This document shows, piece by piece, positions 1-7,725 of a DNA stretch of 64,000 nt. The translations under genes were made by a program, and so were the position numbers. Numbering within the stretch: position 1 is the first letter of the stretch; every line of letters begins with the position of its first letter. This DNA comes from Campylobacter sputorum (GTDB taxonomy: Bacteria; Campylobacterota; Campylobacteria; Campylobacterales; Campylobacteraceae), in contig NZ_CP019685.1 of NCBI RefSeq assembly GCF_002220775.1, positions 1,550,001 to 1,614,000 on the forward strand. Reading direction: 5' to 3'. Below the pieces are notes generated by a model. The model was not told the DNA's origin, did no database searches, and saw only the letters and a list, made by a program, of their open reading frames with translations.

Positions 1-948
1 GCTAAACCAATAAGCGGTTTTCAAAAGGCAAAACCTTTTGTTTTTGCAGGAATTTATCCGATAGATACGGACAAATTTGAAGATCTTCGCGATGCATTAG
101 ACAAACTAAAACTAAATGATAGTTCCATTAGCTACGAACCTGAAACATCAATAGCACTTGGTTTTGGCTTTCGTGTAGGATTTTTAGGACTTCTTCATAT
201 GGAAGTTATAAAAGAAAGACTAGAAAGAGAATTTAAGCTAGATCTTATCGCAACTGCACCAACAGTAACTTATGAAATTTATAAAACAGATGGAAGTCTT
301 GTAAAGATGGAAAATCCAAGCGATATGCCGCCAGTTAATGAGATAGAGACCATAAAAGAACCATATGTAAAATCTACTATCATAACTCCAAGTGAGTTTT
401 TAGGAAATATTATCACACTTTTAAATACACGCCGTGGAATACAAACTAAAATGGACTATATCACGCCAAGTCGCGTTTTGCTTGAGTATGAAATACCAAC
501 AAATGAAATTATAATGGATTTTTATGATAAATTAAAATCTTGCACTAAAGGTTATGCAAGTTTTGATTACGAACCGATTGATTATAGAGCTGGAAATTTG
601 GTAAAACTTGATATAAAAGTTGCAGGAGAAACGGTGGACGCACTTTCCATAATAGTTCCAAACGAAAAAGCTTTAAGCAAAGGAAGAGACTTTGTAAAAG
701 CTATGAAAGAAATAGTTCCAAGACAGCTTTTTGAGGTAGCCATACAAGCAAGTATTGGAAATAAAATCATAGCAAGAGAAACAGTTAAATCAATGGGTAA
801 AAATGTAACTGCAAAGTGCTATGGTGGCGATATTACGCGTAAAAGAAAGCTTCTTGAAAAGCAAAAAGAAGGTAAAAAAAGAATGAAAGCCATAGGAAAA
901 GTCACACTTCCTCAAGAAGCATTTTTGAGTGTGCTTAAGATTGATTAA
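1..948 (+). CDS. lepA: Elongation factor 4 (LepA), C-terminal part
   Basis: The gene enters from the left edge and is open from base 1, so only about the last 315 residues are present. The opening residues ([20 protein letters not shown]) and the stretch [16 protein letters not shown] are typical of LepA after its G domain, and the basic C-terminus ([20 protein letters not shown]) is the LepA-specific tail. LepA is a ribosome-bound translational GTPase. The GTPase domain lies outside the window. The Met at 199 is internal and not a start. The product call is firm. Confidence 0.96.
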   Translation, partial: AKPISGFQKAKPFVFAGIYPIDTDKFEDLRDALDKLKLNDSSISYEPETSIALGFGFRVGFLGLLHMEVIKERLEREFKLDLIATAPTVTYEIYKTDGSLVKMENPSDMPPVNEIETIKEPYVKSTIITPSEFLGNIITLLNTRRGIQTKMDYITPSRVLLEYEIPTNEIIMDFYDKLKSCTKGYASFDYEPIDYRAGNLVKLDIKVAGETVDALSIIVPNEKALSKGRDFVKAMKEIVPRQLFEVAIQASIGNKIIARETVKSMGKNVTAKCYGGDITRKRKLLEKQKEGKKRMKAIGKVTLPQEAFLSVLKID

Positions 949-1000
949 TAACTTTACGATTTAGACTAATCCGTGCGAGTTATTAATATAAAAGAGGAAA

Positions 1001-1191
1001 AAGTCATACATAAACATAAAAGTCACTAAAGAAAAGAGGGAACAAAAAGAGCTTTTGATAAAAGGTGTTACAAATTTAGTAAGTGAAATTTTAGATAGAA
1101 ACAAAGCTTCGACTGTAGTTATAATAGATGAGATAAATAATGATAACTATGGGCTTGGTGGCAAAATATAAGTGAGGTTAGAAAAGTTTAA
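1001..1191 (+). pseudogene. Decayed 4-oxalocrotonate tautomerase-family gene
   Basis: Bases 1007-1171 read YINIKVTKEK...KASTVVIIDEINNDNYGLGGK, which matches small tautomerases of the 4-OT family; these normally begin Met-Pro-Tyr-Ile/Val with a catalytic Pro. Here the codons before Tyr are AAG TCA, and no ATG, GTG or TTG lies in frame after the upstream TAA at 989-991, so both the start and the catalytic Pro are missing. The segment between TKE and QKELL is shorter than usual. At the 3' end, one extra A in the A-run at 1163-1166 would restore KNISEVRKV and a stop at 1189-1191. Three lesions suggest a real pseudogene rather than one sequencing error. A ribosome-binding-like AAGAGGAAA at 992-1000 survives. 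Confidence 0.75.
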
Positions 1192-1260
1192 TTTTAATAC
1201 TTTTATAGCATATTTTAAAAATATATGCTAAAATCTCACTTAATTATAAAAGGATTAAAA

Positions 1261-1983
1261 ATGAAAAATGCTCTTATGCTGTTTTTTATGATATTTTTCA
1301 CAGCTTGTTCTAGCACAATGCAACCAAATGGCACTGGTTATAACATAAATGGAACATATGATGAAAAAAAAATAGACTCAAATTCTTTTAAAAACTTCAA
1401 AGAAGTTATGAGAATTAACCCAAAATGTGAACCTTGCGACAATGGAAGTGGCAGTAGTATAACGATAAACGGCGTAGATTATAGTAGTGATATCTCACTT
1501 AGTTGTTGCAAGAATGTAAGAAAAATAGACACGGGATTAGCTTTAAAAAAAGTATATATTCACAGAGTTAATGACTTAAGAGAAGATCAAAAGATAGTTC
1601 GCATTCAAGGTAAAGATAAACAATTTCAAGATATGCATATGAACAAAAGAGCTGATTATATGTTTTATCTTTTGCTAAAACAAGAACTTAAAGAGCGTGG
1701 TATAATCGTGCTAGAAGAAAGATCTAGTCCTTATGTGATGAAACTTGATTTTGACTTTTTAGGCTTACAAAGCTATTATTCGCCATCGTCTGCACATTTA
1801 GCATCAAATCTTTATGGATTTTTAATGTTAAAAGATATTAATAAAACAAAAAGATACAAAATTTCAACAACTCAAGATGTAAGAAAATTTCAAACAAATG
1901 ATCCAGATGATTTTGGTGTTTATTTAGATTTGTTAATCAGACAAGCAGCAAATAAAGTTGCCGAAGAAATTTCTAAATTTTAA
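1261..1983 (+). CDS. Putative outer-membrane lipoprotein, YajG-like fold
   Basis: The chosen start at 1261 follows AAAAGGA (1249-1255) and gives a lipoprotein signal MKNALMLFFMIFFTAC; an upstream in-frame ATG at 1225 lacks this spacing. After the lipobox Cys there is a low-complexity linker, then a region with several cysteines (KCEPC, SCC). The second half contains VNDLRE and a segment ending in LKQELKERGIIV that parallels the next gene (INDLRK, LRSELASRGANI). The two adjacent lipoproteins therefore look like distant paralogues. The substrate or partner is unknown. Spacing to the next gene is 9 bp, so they are probably co-transcribed. Confidence 0.75.
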   Translation: MKNALMLFFMIFFTACSSTMQPNGTGYNINGTYDEKKIDSNSFKNFKEVMRINPKCEPCDNGSGSSITINGVDYSSDISLSCCKNVRKIDTGLALKKVYIHRVNDLREDQKIVRIQGKDKQFQDMHMNKRADYMFYLLLKQELKERGIIVLEERSSPYVMKLDFDFLGLQSYYSPSSAHLASNLYGFLMLKDINKTKRYKISTTQDVRKFQTNDPDDFGVYLDLLIRQAANKVAEEISKF

Positions 1984-1992
1984 AGGATGGTT

Positions 1993-2541
1993 ATGAAAAA
2001 AGTTTTTTCTTTTATTTTACTTTTGTTGTTTTTTATTGGTTGTTCTCAAAAAGGAACAGTTATAATGCTCCAGCCTTATACAAACTCTGGAAATCAAAGC
2101 AAAATCAACAAAGAAATATTTATATCTAAGATAAATGATTTAAGAAAAAACAAAGGCGTCATAGCCACTATACTAGACTCGCAAGGCTCTACAAAAGAGT
2201 ATGTTATGCTTCAAAATAATCTAGCTAGTTGGATAGACTCATCTCTACGCTCAGAACTTGCAAGTAGAGGTGCAAATATATCTCCAAATGGCACAAGAGT
2301 TGAAGTTGATATACTTAGCTTAAACGCGACTTTACAAGGTTACGCAAAAGACAATCTAAAAGCCGAAGCTAAATTTGAAGCGAGAATTTATAAAGATGAT
2401 GGCACAATAATAACAAAACATGTTTCGCAATCTCAAAGCAAATTTGCACCAATCCATACAGGTGGTGCGTTTGATCCGTTTATTTGGGAGCTTTTAAGAG
2501 ATCTTGTGACAAAAACTGCAAATCAAATTTTAGTTCAATGA
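1993..2541 (+). CDS. YajG-family lipoprotein
   Basis: The start at 1993 is preferred over an in-frame ATG at 1987 because AGGA at 1984-1987 is correctly spaced only from 1993. The N-terminus MKKVFSFILLLLFFIGCSQ is a lipoprotein signal with Cys after IG. The body (FISKINDLRKNKGVIATI, WIDSSLRSELASRGANIS, VEVDILSLNATLQGY) fits the YajG-type lipoprotein family, whose biochemical role is not established. Its stop codon overlaps the start of comF (ATGA), so the three genes from 1261 to 3110 probably form one operon. Confidence 0.72.
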   Translation: MKKVFSFILLLLFFIGCSQKGTVIMLQPYTNSGNQSKINKEIFISKINDLRKNKGVIATILDSQGSTKEYVMLQNNLASWIDSSLRSELASRGANISPNGTRVEVDILSLNATLQGYAKDNLKAEAKFEARIYKDDGTIITKHVSQSQSKFAPIHTGGAFDPFIWELLRDLVTKTANQILVQ

Positions 2542-3110
2542 GATGTCTAAACTGCGAAAGATTTAGCTTTTCGTATTTTTGCAATGATTGCAAAAGAATC
2601 CTTAGCGAATGCACTCTACACAAAAGAATTGTTAACTCAAATTTAGATGTGTATTCGTTTTATTTTTATAGTGAAATAAAAAAACTCATCCATTCAAAAC
2701 ATAAATTCTATGGCTCCTTTATATATTCTAGGTTAGCTAAATTTAGTTTTTATAAATTTGGTATAAATTTCTCATATCCATATAAAGTAAACGCTATAGC
2801 CTTAGATGATAGCGTAAATGGAGACTATTCACAAGTTGCAATTTTGCTAAAAGCATTAAAAAGCAAAAATATCAAACCAATTTATGGTGCTTTAAAAGCA
2901 ACATCTGAAGTAAAGTACAGCGGAAAAAGCTTGGCTTATAGACAAACTCACAAAAGAAAATATATTTTAAAAAAAGATATAACTAGTCCAGTAATCTTAG
3001 TGGATGACATCATAACCACTGGTGAAAGTATGAAGCAAGCAAGAGAAGTTCTTTCAAAAAATGGCGTAGAAGTACTTTTTGGCTTAACACTTGCAAATGT
3101 TGAGTTTTAA
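2538..3110 (+). CDS. comF: ComF-family phosphoribosyltransferase-like protein
   Basis: The start is ATG 2538, in an ATGA overlap with the previous gene; this places the first zinc-finger pair at residues 3-6. The N-terminus has a four-cysteine zinc finger (CLNC...CNDC). The C-terminal half is a type I phosphoribosyltransferase fold with the PRPP-binding motif VILVDDIITTGES near residues 153-165. ComF proteins are linked to DNA uptake and single-stranded DNA handling during natural transformation; the enzymatic activity, if any, is unclear. About 190 residues, a usual length for the epsilonproteobacterial family. Confidence 0.85.
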   Translation: MRCLNCERFSFSYFCNDCKRILSECTLHKRIVNSNLDVYSFYFYSEIKKLIHSKHKFYGSFIYSRLAKFSFYKFGINFSYPYKVNAIALDDSVNGDYSQVAILLKALKSKNIKPIYGALKATSEVKYSGKSLAYRQTHKRKYILKKDITSPVILVDDIITTGESMKQAREVLSKNGVEVLFGLTLANVEF

Positions 3111-3122
3111 AAATTTATTTGA

Positions 3123-3128
3123 TATAAT
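3123..3128 (+). promoter_or_regulatory. Sigma-70 -10 box ahead of the glycan-decoration cassette
   Basis: TATAAT at 3123-3128 sits in TTTGATATAATT, the common Campylobacter form of the -10 element, about 25 bp before the ATG at 3154. It starts just after comF ends, so the following five genes could form their own transcription unit. Confidence 0.55.
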
Positions 3129-3153
3129 TATAAAAATTTTTTAAAGAGATTAG

Positions 3154-4421
3154 ATGTATGAACTACTAAAAGAACTTTTTTATATACCACGAAGCATTAC
3201 GGGTGACGGATTTCGCAAAAGTTTGACCATATTAAACTCTTATATGGGGGGGGGATTAGGCAAATTTCAGTTTTAAGCGGGACAAAATGCTTTGATTGGG
3301 TAGTTCCGCCAGAGTGGATTATAAACGATGCCTACATCATAACTCCCGATGGCAAAAAGATATGTGATTTTAAAGAAAATTCACTTCACTTGCTTGGCTA
3401 CTCTGAGCCAATTCATACAAAACTTACACTTGATGAATTGCAAAACTACCTTTATTCACTGCCAAATTTACCAACTGCTATACCATATGTTACTAGCTAC
3501 TACGAAAAAAGATGGGGATTTTGCATAACTCAAAATCAAAGAGATAGTCTAAAAGACGGTATTTATGAGATTTTTATAGATAGCAAATTTAAAGAAAATG
3601 GCGAATTGAACTACGGTGAAATGGAAATTTTATCAACAACAAGCTCAAAAGATTGGATTTTAATCTCAACATATCTTTGTCATCCTCAAATGGCAAACAA
3701 TGAACTTAGCGGACCTGTTGTTATGGCTAAGCTTATAAACTGGTTGAAAACACAAAAAACTAGAAACTATAACTATAAATTTATTATTATCCCTGAAACT
3801 ATAGGTTCAATATGCTATATAAGTAAAAATTTAGATTTTTTAAAACATAGTGTAAAAGCAGGTTTTGTGCTAAGTTGCTTAGGAGATGATATGAATTACA
3901 GTATGATTTTAAGCCCAGGCGAAAATAGCTTAAGTGATAGAATTGCACTTCATACGATAAAATTCCTAACAAACGAGCCAAAAATTTATCCATTCTTATC
4001 TCGTGGAAGTGATGAAAGGCAGTTTAATAGCCCTTTGTTAAATTTAGGTGTAGTTACGCTTTGCAAAACAAAATTTGGAATGTATAAAGAATATCATACG
4101 AGCTTAGATGATTTAAGCTTAGTAAGTGAGCAAGGTTTGCGGGGCGGATTTAATTTTGTAAAAAATGCAATATCAAATTTAGAATTAAACAAAGTCTATC
4201 AAATTACAACATATTGCGAACCAAATTTAGGCTCTCGTGGGCTTATTTCAACCCTATCAGCTGGTTCAAGAAGTGTGGAAAATATACGGCATTTTTTAGC
4301 ATATTGCGACGGAAAACGAGAGGCAATCGAGATAGCAAATATCATGAATTTAGAGCTAAAAGAACTAAAAGAAGTTATAGAAAGTTGTCTTAAATTTGGT
4401 CTTATAAAGGAGATAAAATGA
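3154..4421 (+). CDS. Cj1295-like M28/DUF4910-type peptidase-like protein, phase-variable, out of frame as sequenced
   Basis: ATG 3154 (after AAAGAGA) opens a frame beginning MYELLKELFYIPRSITGDGF, which reads into a G9 tract at 3246-3254 and stops at TAA 3274-3276 after 40 codons. The rest of the protein lies one frame over: IRQISVLSGTKCFDWVVPPE follows the tract directly and continues to 4421. Ten G (or seven) would join both parts into about 422 residues. The joined protein resembles DUF4910/DUF2172 aminopeptidase-like proteins with an M28 core and a C-terminal winged helix. C. jejuni Cj1295, a homopolymer-tract gene affecting flagellin glycan modification, is of this type. The gene ends in an ATGA overlap with the AMP-ligase. 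I read this as a contingency gene in the OFF state, not a dead gene. Confidence 0.8.
3246..3254 (+). repeat. G9 homopolymer tract inside the coding region (translational phase-variation switch)
   Basis: Nine consecutive G after TATAT. The frame from ATG 3154 uses the first G as the third base of an ATG codon and then reads GGG GGG GGA; the continuing protein frame starts at ATT 3255. Only G7 or G10 joins them. G tracts of this length are the standard slipped-strand switch in Campylobacter. Confidence 0.9.
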
Positions 4422-5905
4422 TAACAAACGTGTGTGATTTTTTAGAAAAAAGTGTAGAAAAATATCCAGATAAAACACTTTTTGTAGATAGAGACAAGAA
4501 AGTAAGCTATAAAGAATTTGATAATTTGAGCAATAAATTAGCAAGTAAAATCATTAGTTTAAACATCAAAAATTCTCCTATTTTAATAATTGTATCAAAA
4601 AGCATAGACACGCTTGTATCGTTTTTTGGCGTAGCAAAAAGTGGAAATTTTTATACTCTACTTGATGAAAAAACACCAATATCTCGCATAAATGATGTTA
4701 TAGAAATTTTAAAACCAAAAATTATTATAACAAAAAGCGATTATCCAAATAGATTCAATATAGAGCAAATTTATTGTGAGGATATAGATAAATTTGAAAT
4801 AGATAAAAGCTCTTTAAATGCTGTAAAAAACGCTCATATCGATACAAATTTACTATATGTATTTTTTACATCTGGCTCGACTGGTGTTCCAAAAGGTGTT
4901 AGTATAAGTCATAAAAGCGTGATTGATTTTACTTTTTGGGTATGTGAAACATTTGATGTAAAAAGCAATGAAATTTTAGCAAATCAATCGCAATTTTATT
5001 TTGATAACTCTGTTCTAGATATTTTTTCTACAATAAAAGCTGGTGCAACATTGCATATTTTACAAAATCAACTTTTTTCTTTTCCTAAAGAGGTGCTAAA
5101 ATATCTAATAGAACATAAAATTACGATGATTTTTTGGGTACCATCTGTTCTTATATATTTTGCAAATACAGATAGTTTTACAAATTTAAGTGGTTTTAAC
5201 CTGAATAAAATTCTATTTGCTGGCGAAATTATGCCAAATAAACAGCTAAATGTGTGGCGACAATATTTTAAAGATGCCCTGTTTGCAAATTTATACGGAC
5301 CTACTGAAATTACTGTTGATTGTGCTTATTATATATGTGATAGGGAATTTAAAGATGATGAGCTTTTACCTATAGGTAAAGCTTGTAAAAATACTGAAAT
5401 TTTACTTTTTGATGAGAGTTTAAACTTGATAGCACCAAATGAACCTTTCAAAAAAGGCGAACTTTGCGTTCGTGGAACTTCGCTTTCATTTGGATATTAT
5501 GCAAATAAAGACAAAAGTGGTGAGGTTTTTATACAAAATCCACTTCACAATAACTATCGTGACATAATTTACAAAACTGGTGATATAGCAGCCTACAACG
5601 AGCATGGCGAACTTTTATGCTATGGTAGAAAAGATAATCAAATAAAATATCTTAGTATTAGAATAGAACTTGGAGATATAGAAACTGTGCTAAATAGCTT
5701 GAGTGAAATTTTAAATGCTGTTTGTATCTTTAAAGATAGAGAAATTATATGTTTTTACGAAGCAATGCATGAATTAAATTTAAAAAATTTATTAAAAGAC
5801 AAATTGCCAAATTATATGATTCCTAGAAAATTTATAAAAGTTGATAGTTTTAGACTTAATCAAAATGGAAAAATAGATAGAAAGGTTTTGTTTGAACTTA
5901 TATGA
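4418..5905 (+). CDS. Amino-acid/acyl adenylating enzyme (AMP-dependent ligase)
   Basis: A complete 495-residue ANL-family ligase resembling a stand-alone adenylation domain or D-alanine-carrier-protein ligase. The phosphate-binding loop FFTSGSTGVPKG is at about 149-160, followed by YGPTE near 293, YKTGD, and the C-terminal catalytic Lys485 in NQNGKID. It should activate a carboxylic or amino acid as AMP ester and load it on the acyl carrier protein encoded two genes downstream. C. jejuni has a comparable activating enzyme and carrier-protein pair in its flagellin modification locus (Cj1307/Cj1308). The substrate cannot be read from sequence. Confidence 0.85.
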   Translation: MITNVCDFLEKSVEKYPDKTLFVDRDKKVSYKEFDNLSNKLASKIISLNIKNSPILIIVSKSIDTLVSFFGVAKSGNFYTLLDEKTPISRINDVIEILKPKIIITKSDYPNRFNIEQIYCEDIDKFEIDKSSLNAVKNAHIDTNLLYVFFTSGSTGVPKGVSISHKSVIDFTFWVCETFDVKSNEILANQSQFYFDNSVLDIFSTIKAGATLHILQNQLFSFPKEVLKYLIEHKITMIFWVPSVLIYFANTDSFTNLSGFNLNKILFAGEIMPNKQLNVWRQYFKDALFANLYGPTEITVDCAYYICDREFKDDELLPIGKACKNTEILLFDESLNLIAPNEPFKKGELCVRGTSLSFGYYANKDKSGEVFIQNPLHNNYRDIIYKTGDIAAYNEHGELLCYGRKDNQIKYLSIRIELGDIETVLNSLSEILNAVCIFKDREIICFYEAMHELNLKNLLKDKLPNYMIPRKFIKVDSFRLNQNGKIDRKVLFELI

Positions 5906-6638
5906 CAAGTTTTTAAAAACTTACTTTGATGGGTTTTACATAACAAACAATTATTATAGTTTAGAATATATAAAAGATAAACTCGTTACCAAAAAAGCAT
6001 ATCTCAAACAAAGTGACAATAATTTTTTCTTTTACGAAGATACGCCAAGATTACTAACATATTTTATAAATGAGCCAATAAAATTTGATATAGAAAATAT
6101 ATCTTTAAGAATTCACTATAAAAATGCAAAATTTAATGATAAACATTTAGAATTTTTGAATAAAAATAAATTTAAAAATTTTGAAACCAATGAAAGTATG
6201 AACTTAAAAATATCAACAACGAATTTTAGTAAATTAGAAATTATAGATTTTTGCAAAGATTGTGAAATAACAGCTATATATGAGTTTTTTATGAAATATT
6301 TTAGCGAACCTCATCTTTTTAATTTTACTTTTGATGAACTAAAAACGAAAAGTAAAATAAGAGAAATTTTATGTTACAAAGAAAATGGTAATGTACACGG
6401 TGCTTTGATTTTTAGTAAAACTATAAGCTCTGTTTTTGTAGATTTTATCGCAGTAGATAGAAATTTATCGTATAAAAATGTAGCTTTTATGCTCATGAGT
6501 TCACTTTTTAACATAAATCAAAATATAAAAAATTTTTCTCTTTATGTAAGAGATGATAATGTAAAAGCTATAAATTTCTACAAAAGACTTGGTTTTATGC
6601 ATAATGGTAGAAAAATAAAATATTATAAAAATTTTTAA
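5892..6638 (+). CDS. GNAT-family acetyltransferase-like protein
   Basis: TTG 5892 is the likely start: AAAGG at 5881-5885 lies six bases upstream, and the gene overlaps the ligase end by 14 bp. The C-terminal third is a GNAT fold with the acyl-CoA-binding region around residues 190-205 and the closing motif NVKAINFYKRLGF near 225-237. The N-terminal 130 residues match nothing I recognise and may hold a second, degenerate GNAT half. In context it probably transfers an acyl group, perhaps from the carrier protein, to a sugar. Very Lys/Asn-rich, like its neighbours. Confidence 0.7.
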   Translation: MNLYDKFLKTYFDGFYITNNYYSLEYIKDKLVTKKAYLKQSDNNFFFYEDTPRLLTYFINEPIKFDIENISLRIHYKNAKFNDKHLEFLNKNKFKNFETNESMNLKISTTNFSKLEIIDFCKDCEITAIYEFFMKYFSEPHLFNFTFDELKTKSKIREILCYKENGNVHGALIFSKTISSVFVDFIAVDRNLSYKNVAFMLMSSLFNINQNIKNFSLYVRDDNVKAINFYKRLGFMHNGRKIKYYKNF

Positions 6639-6650
6639 AGGAGTTTGACT

Positions 6651-6875
6651 ATGGATGCAATCAAGGAGCTTTTTAAGGCTATAGATAGAGATGATGTAAC
6701 TAAAAATATGAAAGATTTAGTATATGGTGGAATTATTGATAGTATGGATATAATGGCATTAGTTACAGCTATAGAACAAAAATACAAAAAACCACTAAAT
6801 GCAGACTTTATAAATGCTGATAGTTTTTATAGCTTTGAAACTATAGAAGATATGATAAACAAAGCAATGAAATGA
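6651..6875 (+). CDS. Acyl carrier protein, dedicated to the cassette
   Basis: ATG 6651 lies seven bases after AAAGGAG (6637-6643); an in-frame TTG at 6645 is too close. The 74-residue product has the phosphopantetheine site Ser31 in IIDSMDIM; the DSM context replaces the usual DSL of fatty-acid ACP. It is followed by the acidic helix typical of carrier proteins. It probably carries the acyl or aminoacyl group activated by the ligase. Overlaps the next gene by ATGA. Confidence 0.85.
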   Translation: MDAIKELFKAIDRDDVTKNMKDLVYGGIIDSMDIMALVTAIEQKYKKPLNADFINADSFYSFETIEDMINKAMK

Positions 6876-7654
6876 AAGCACTTTTTAAGTCTGGAAATTC
6901 ACTGATTTATGATACAGATTTTATAGATGCTATAAAACAAAGTGGCATAAAAAATGGCGATATTATCTGTGTTCATAGTGAAATTTTCAGTTTTGGTATT
7001 TCAGCTGTAAAAAAAGATGAGCTTTTATCTGCTTTGATTGATTGTTTTTACGAAGTTATAAGGGAAGATGGCACACTTATAATGCCAACTTTCACATATA
7101 GTTTTTGCAAAAACGAAATTTATGATAAGGTAAATTCAAAAAGCACAATTGGAATTTTAACTGAATATTTTAGGACTTATAAAAATCCAATTAGAACGAA
7201 TGACCCAATTTTTTCATTTGCAATAAATGGAAAGAATGCTAATATTTTTCTAAAAGATACTAAAACTTGTTTCGATAAAAATAGTGTTTATGATGTTTTA
7301 AGAAGTATTAACGGTAAGATAGTTTTGTTTGGAAATAAAACAAGAGGCTTTACTTTTACACACTATATCGAAAAAGCTGCAAAGGTTAGCTATAGGTACT
7401 ATAAAACATTTAGCGGAATTATGATAGACGAAAACGGAAAAAAGATAGAAAAAAGCATTGATTACTACGTAAGAAAACTAGATGAAAAGTCCATTTTTAA
7501 CATACAAAAACAAATTTTACTACTTCAAAAAACTGATAATTTTAACACGGTAAATATAGGAAACGGCACAATCACAAGTATAGATGCCAAAAGATACTTT
7601 AACGATACAATATCAGCATTAAAAAATGATAATTTTTGTTGTAAGCCATATTAG
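6872..7654 (+). CDS. AAC(3)-family (aminoglycoside N3-acetyltransferase-like) acyltransferase
   Basis: 260 residues with the AAC(3) fold: DIICVHSEIFSFG near 30-42, TLIMPTFTYSF near 69-79 and the HYIEKAAKVSYRYYK region near 164-178. In bacterial glycan clusters such proteins acylate amino sugars; C. jejuni Cj1296/Cj1297 of the flagellin modification locus are relatives. A role in drug resistance is unlikely given the operon. It is the last gene of the cassette: gyrA follows after 71 bp with its own ribosome-binding site. Confidence 0.8.
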   Translation: MKALFKSGNSLIYDTDFIDAIKQSGIKNGDIICVHSEIFSFGISAVKKDELLSALIDCFYEVIREDGTLIMPTFTYSFCKNEIYDKVNSKSTIGILTEYFRTYKNPIRTNDPIFSFAINGKNANIFLKDTKTCFDKNSVYDVLRSINGKIVLFGNKTRGFTFTHYIEKAAKVSYRYYKTFSGIMIDENGKKIEKSIDYYVRKLDEKSIFNIQKQILLLQKTDNFNTVNIGNGTITSIDAKRYFNDTISALKNDNFCCKPY

Positions 7655-7725
7655 CTTAATTTTAGCATTTAGCAACTTTTTATTAAATTTTAGCTAAAAT
7701 TCATCGTTTAGTTACAAGGATAAAA

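Noticed and set aside
6872-7654. Aminoglycoside resistance gene
   Set aside because: Although AAC(3)-like, it is embedded with a carrier protein and an adenylating enzyme; sugar acylation fits better.
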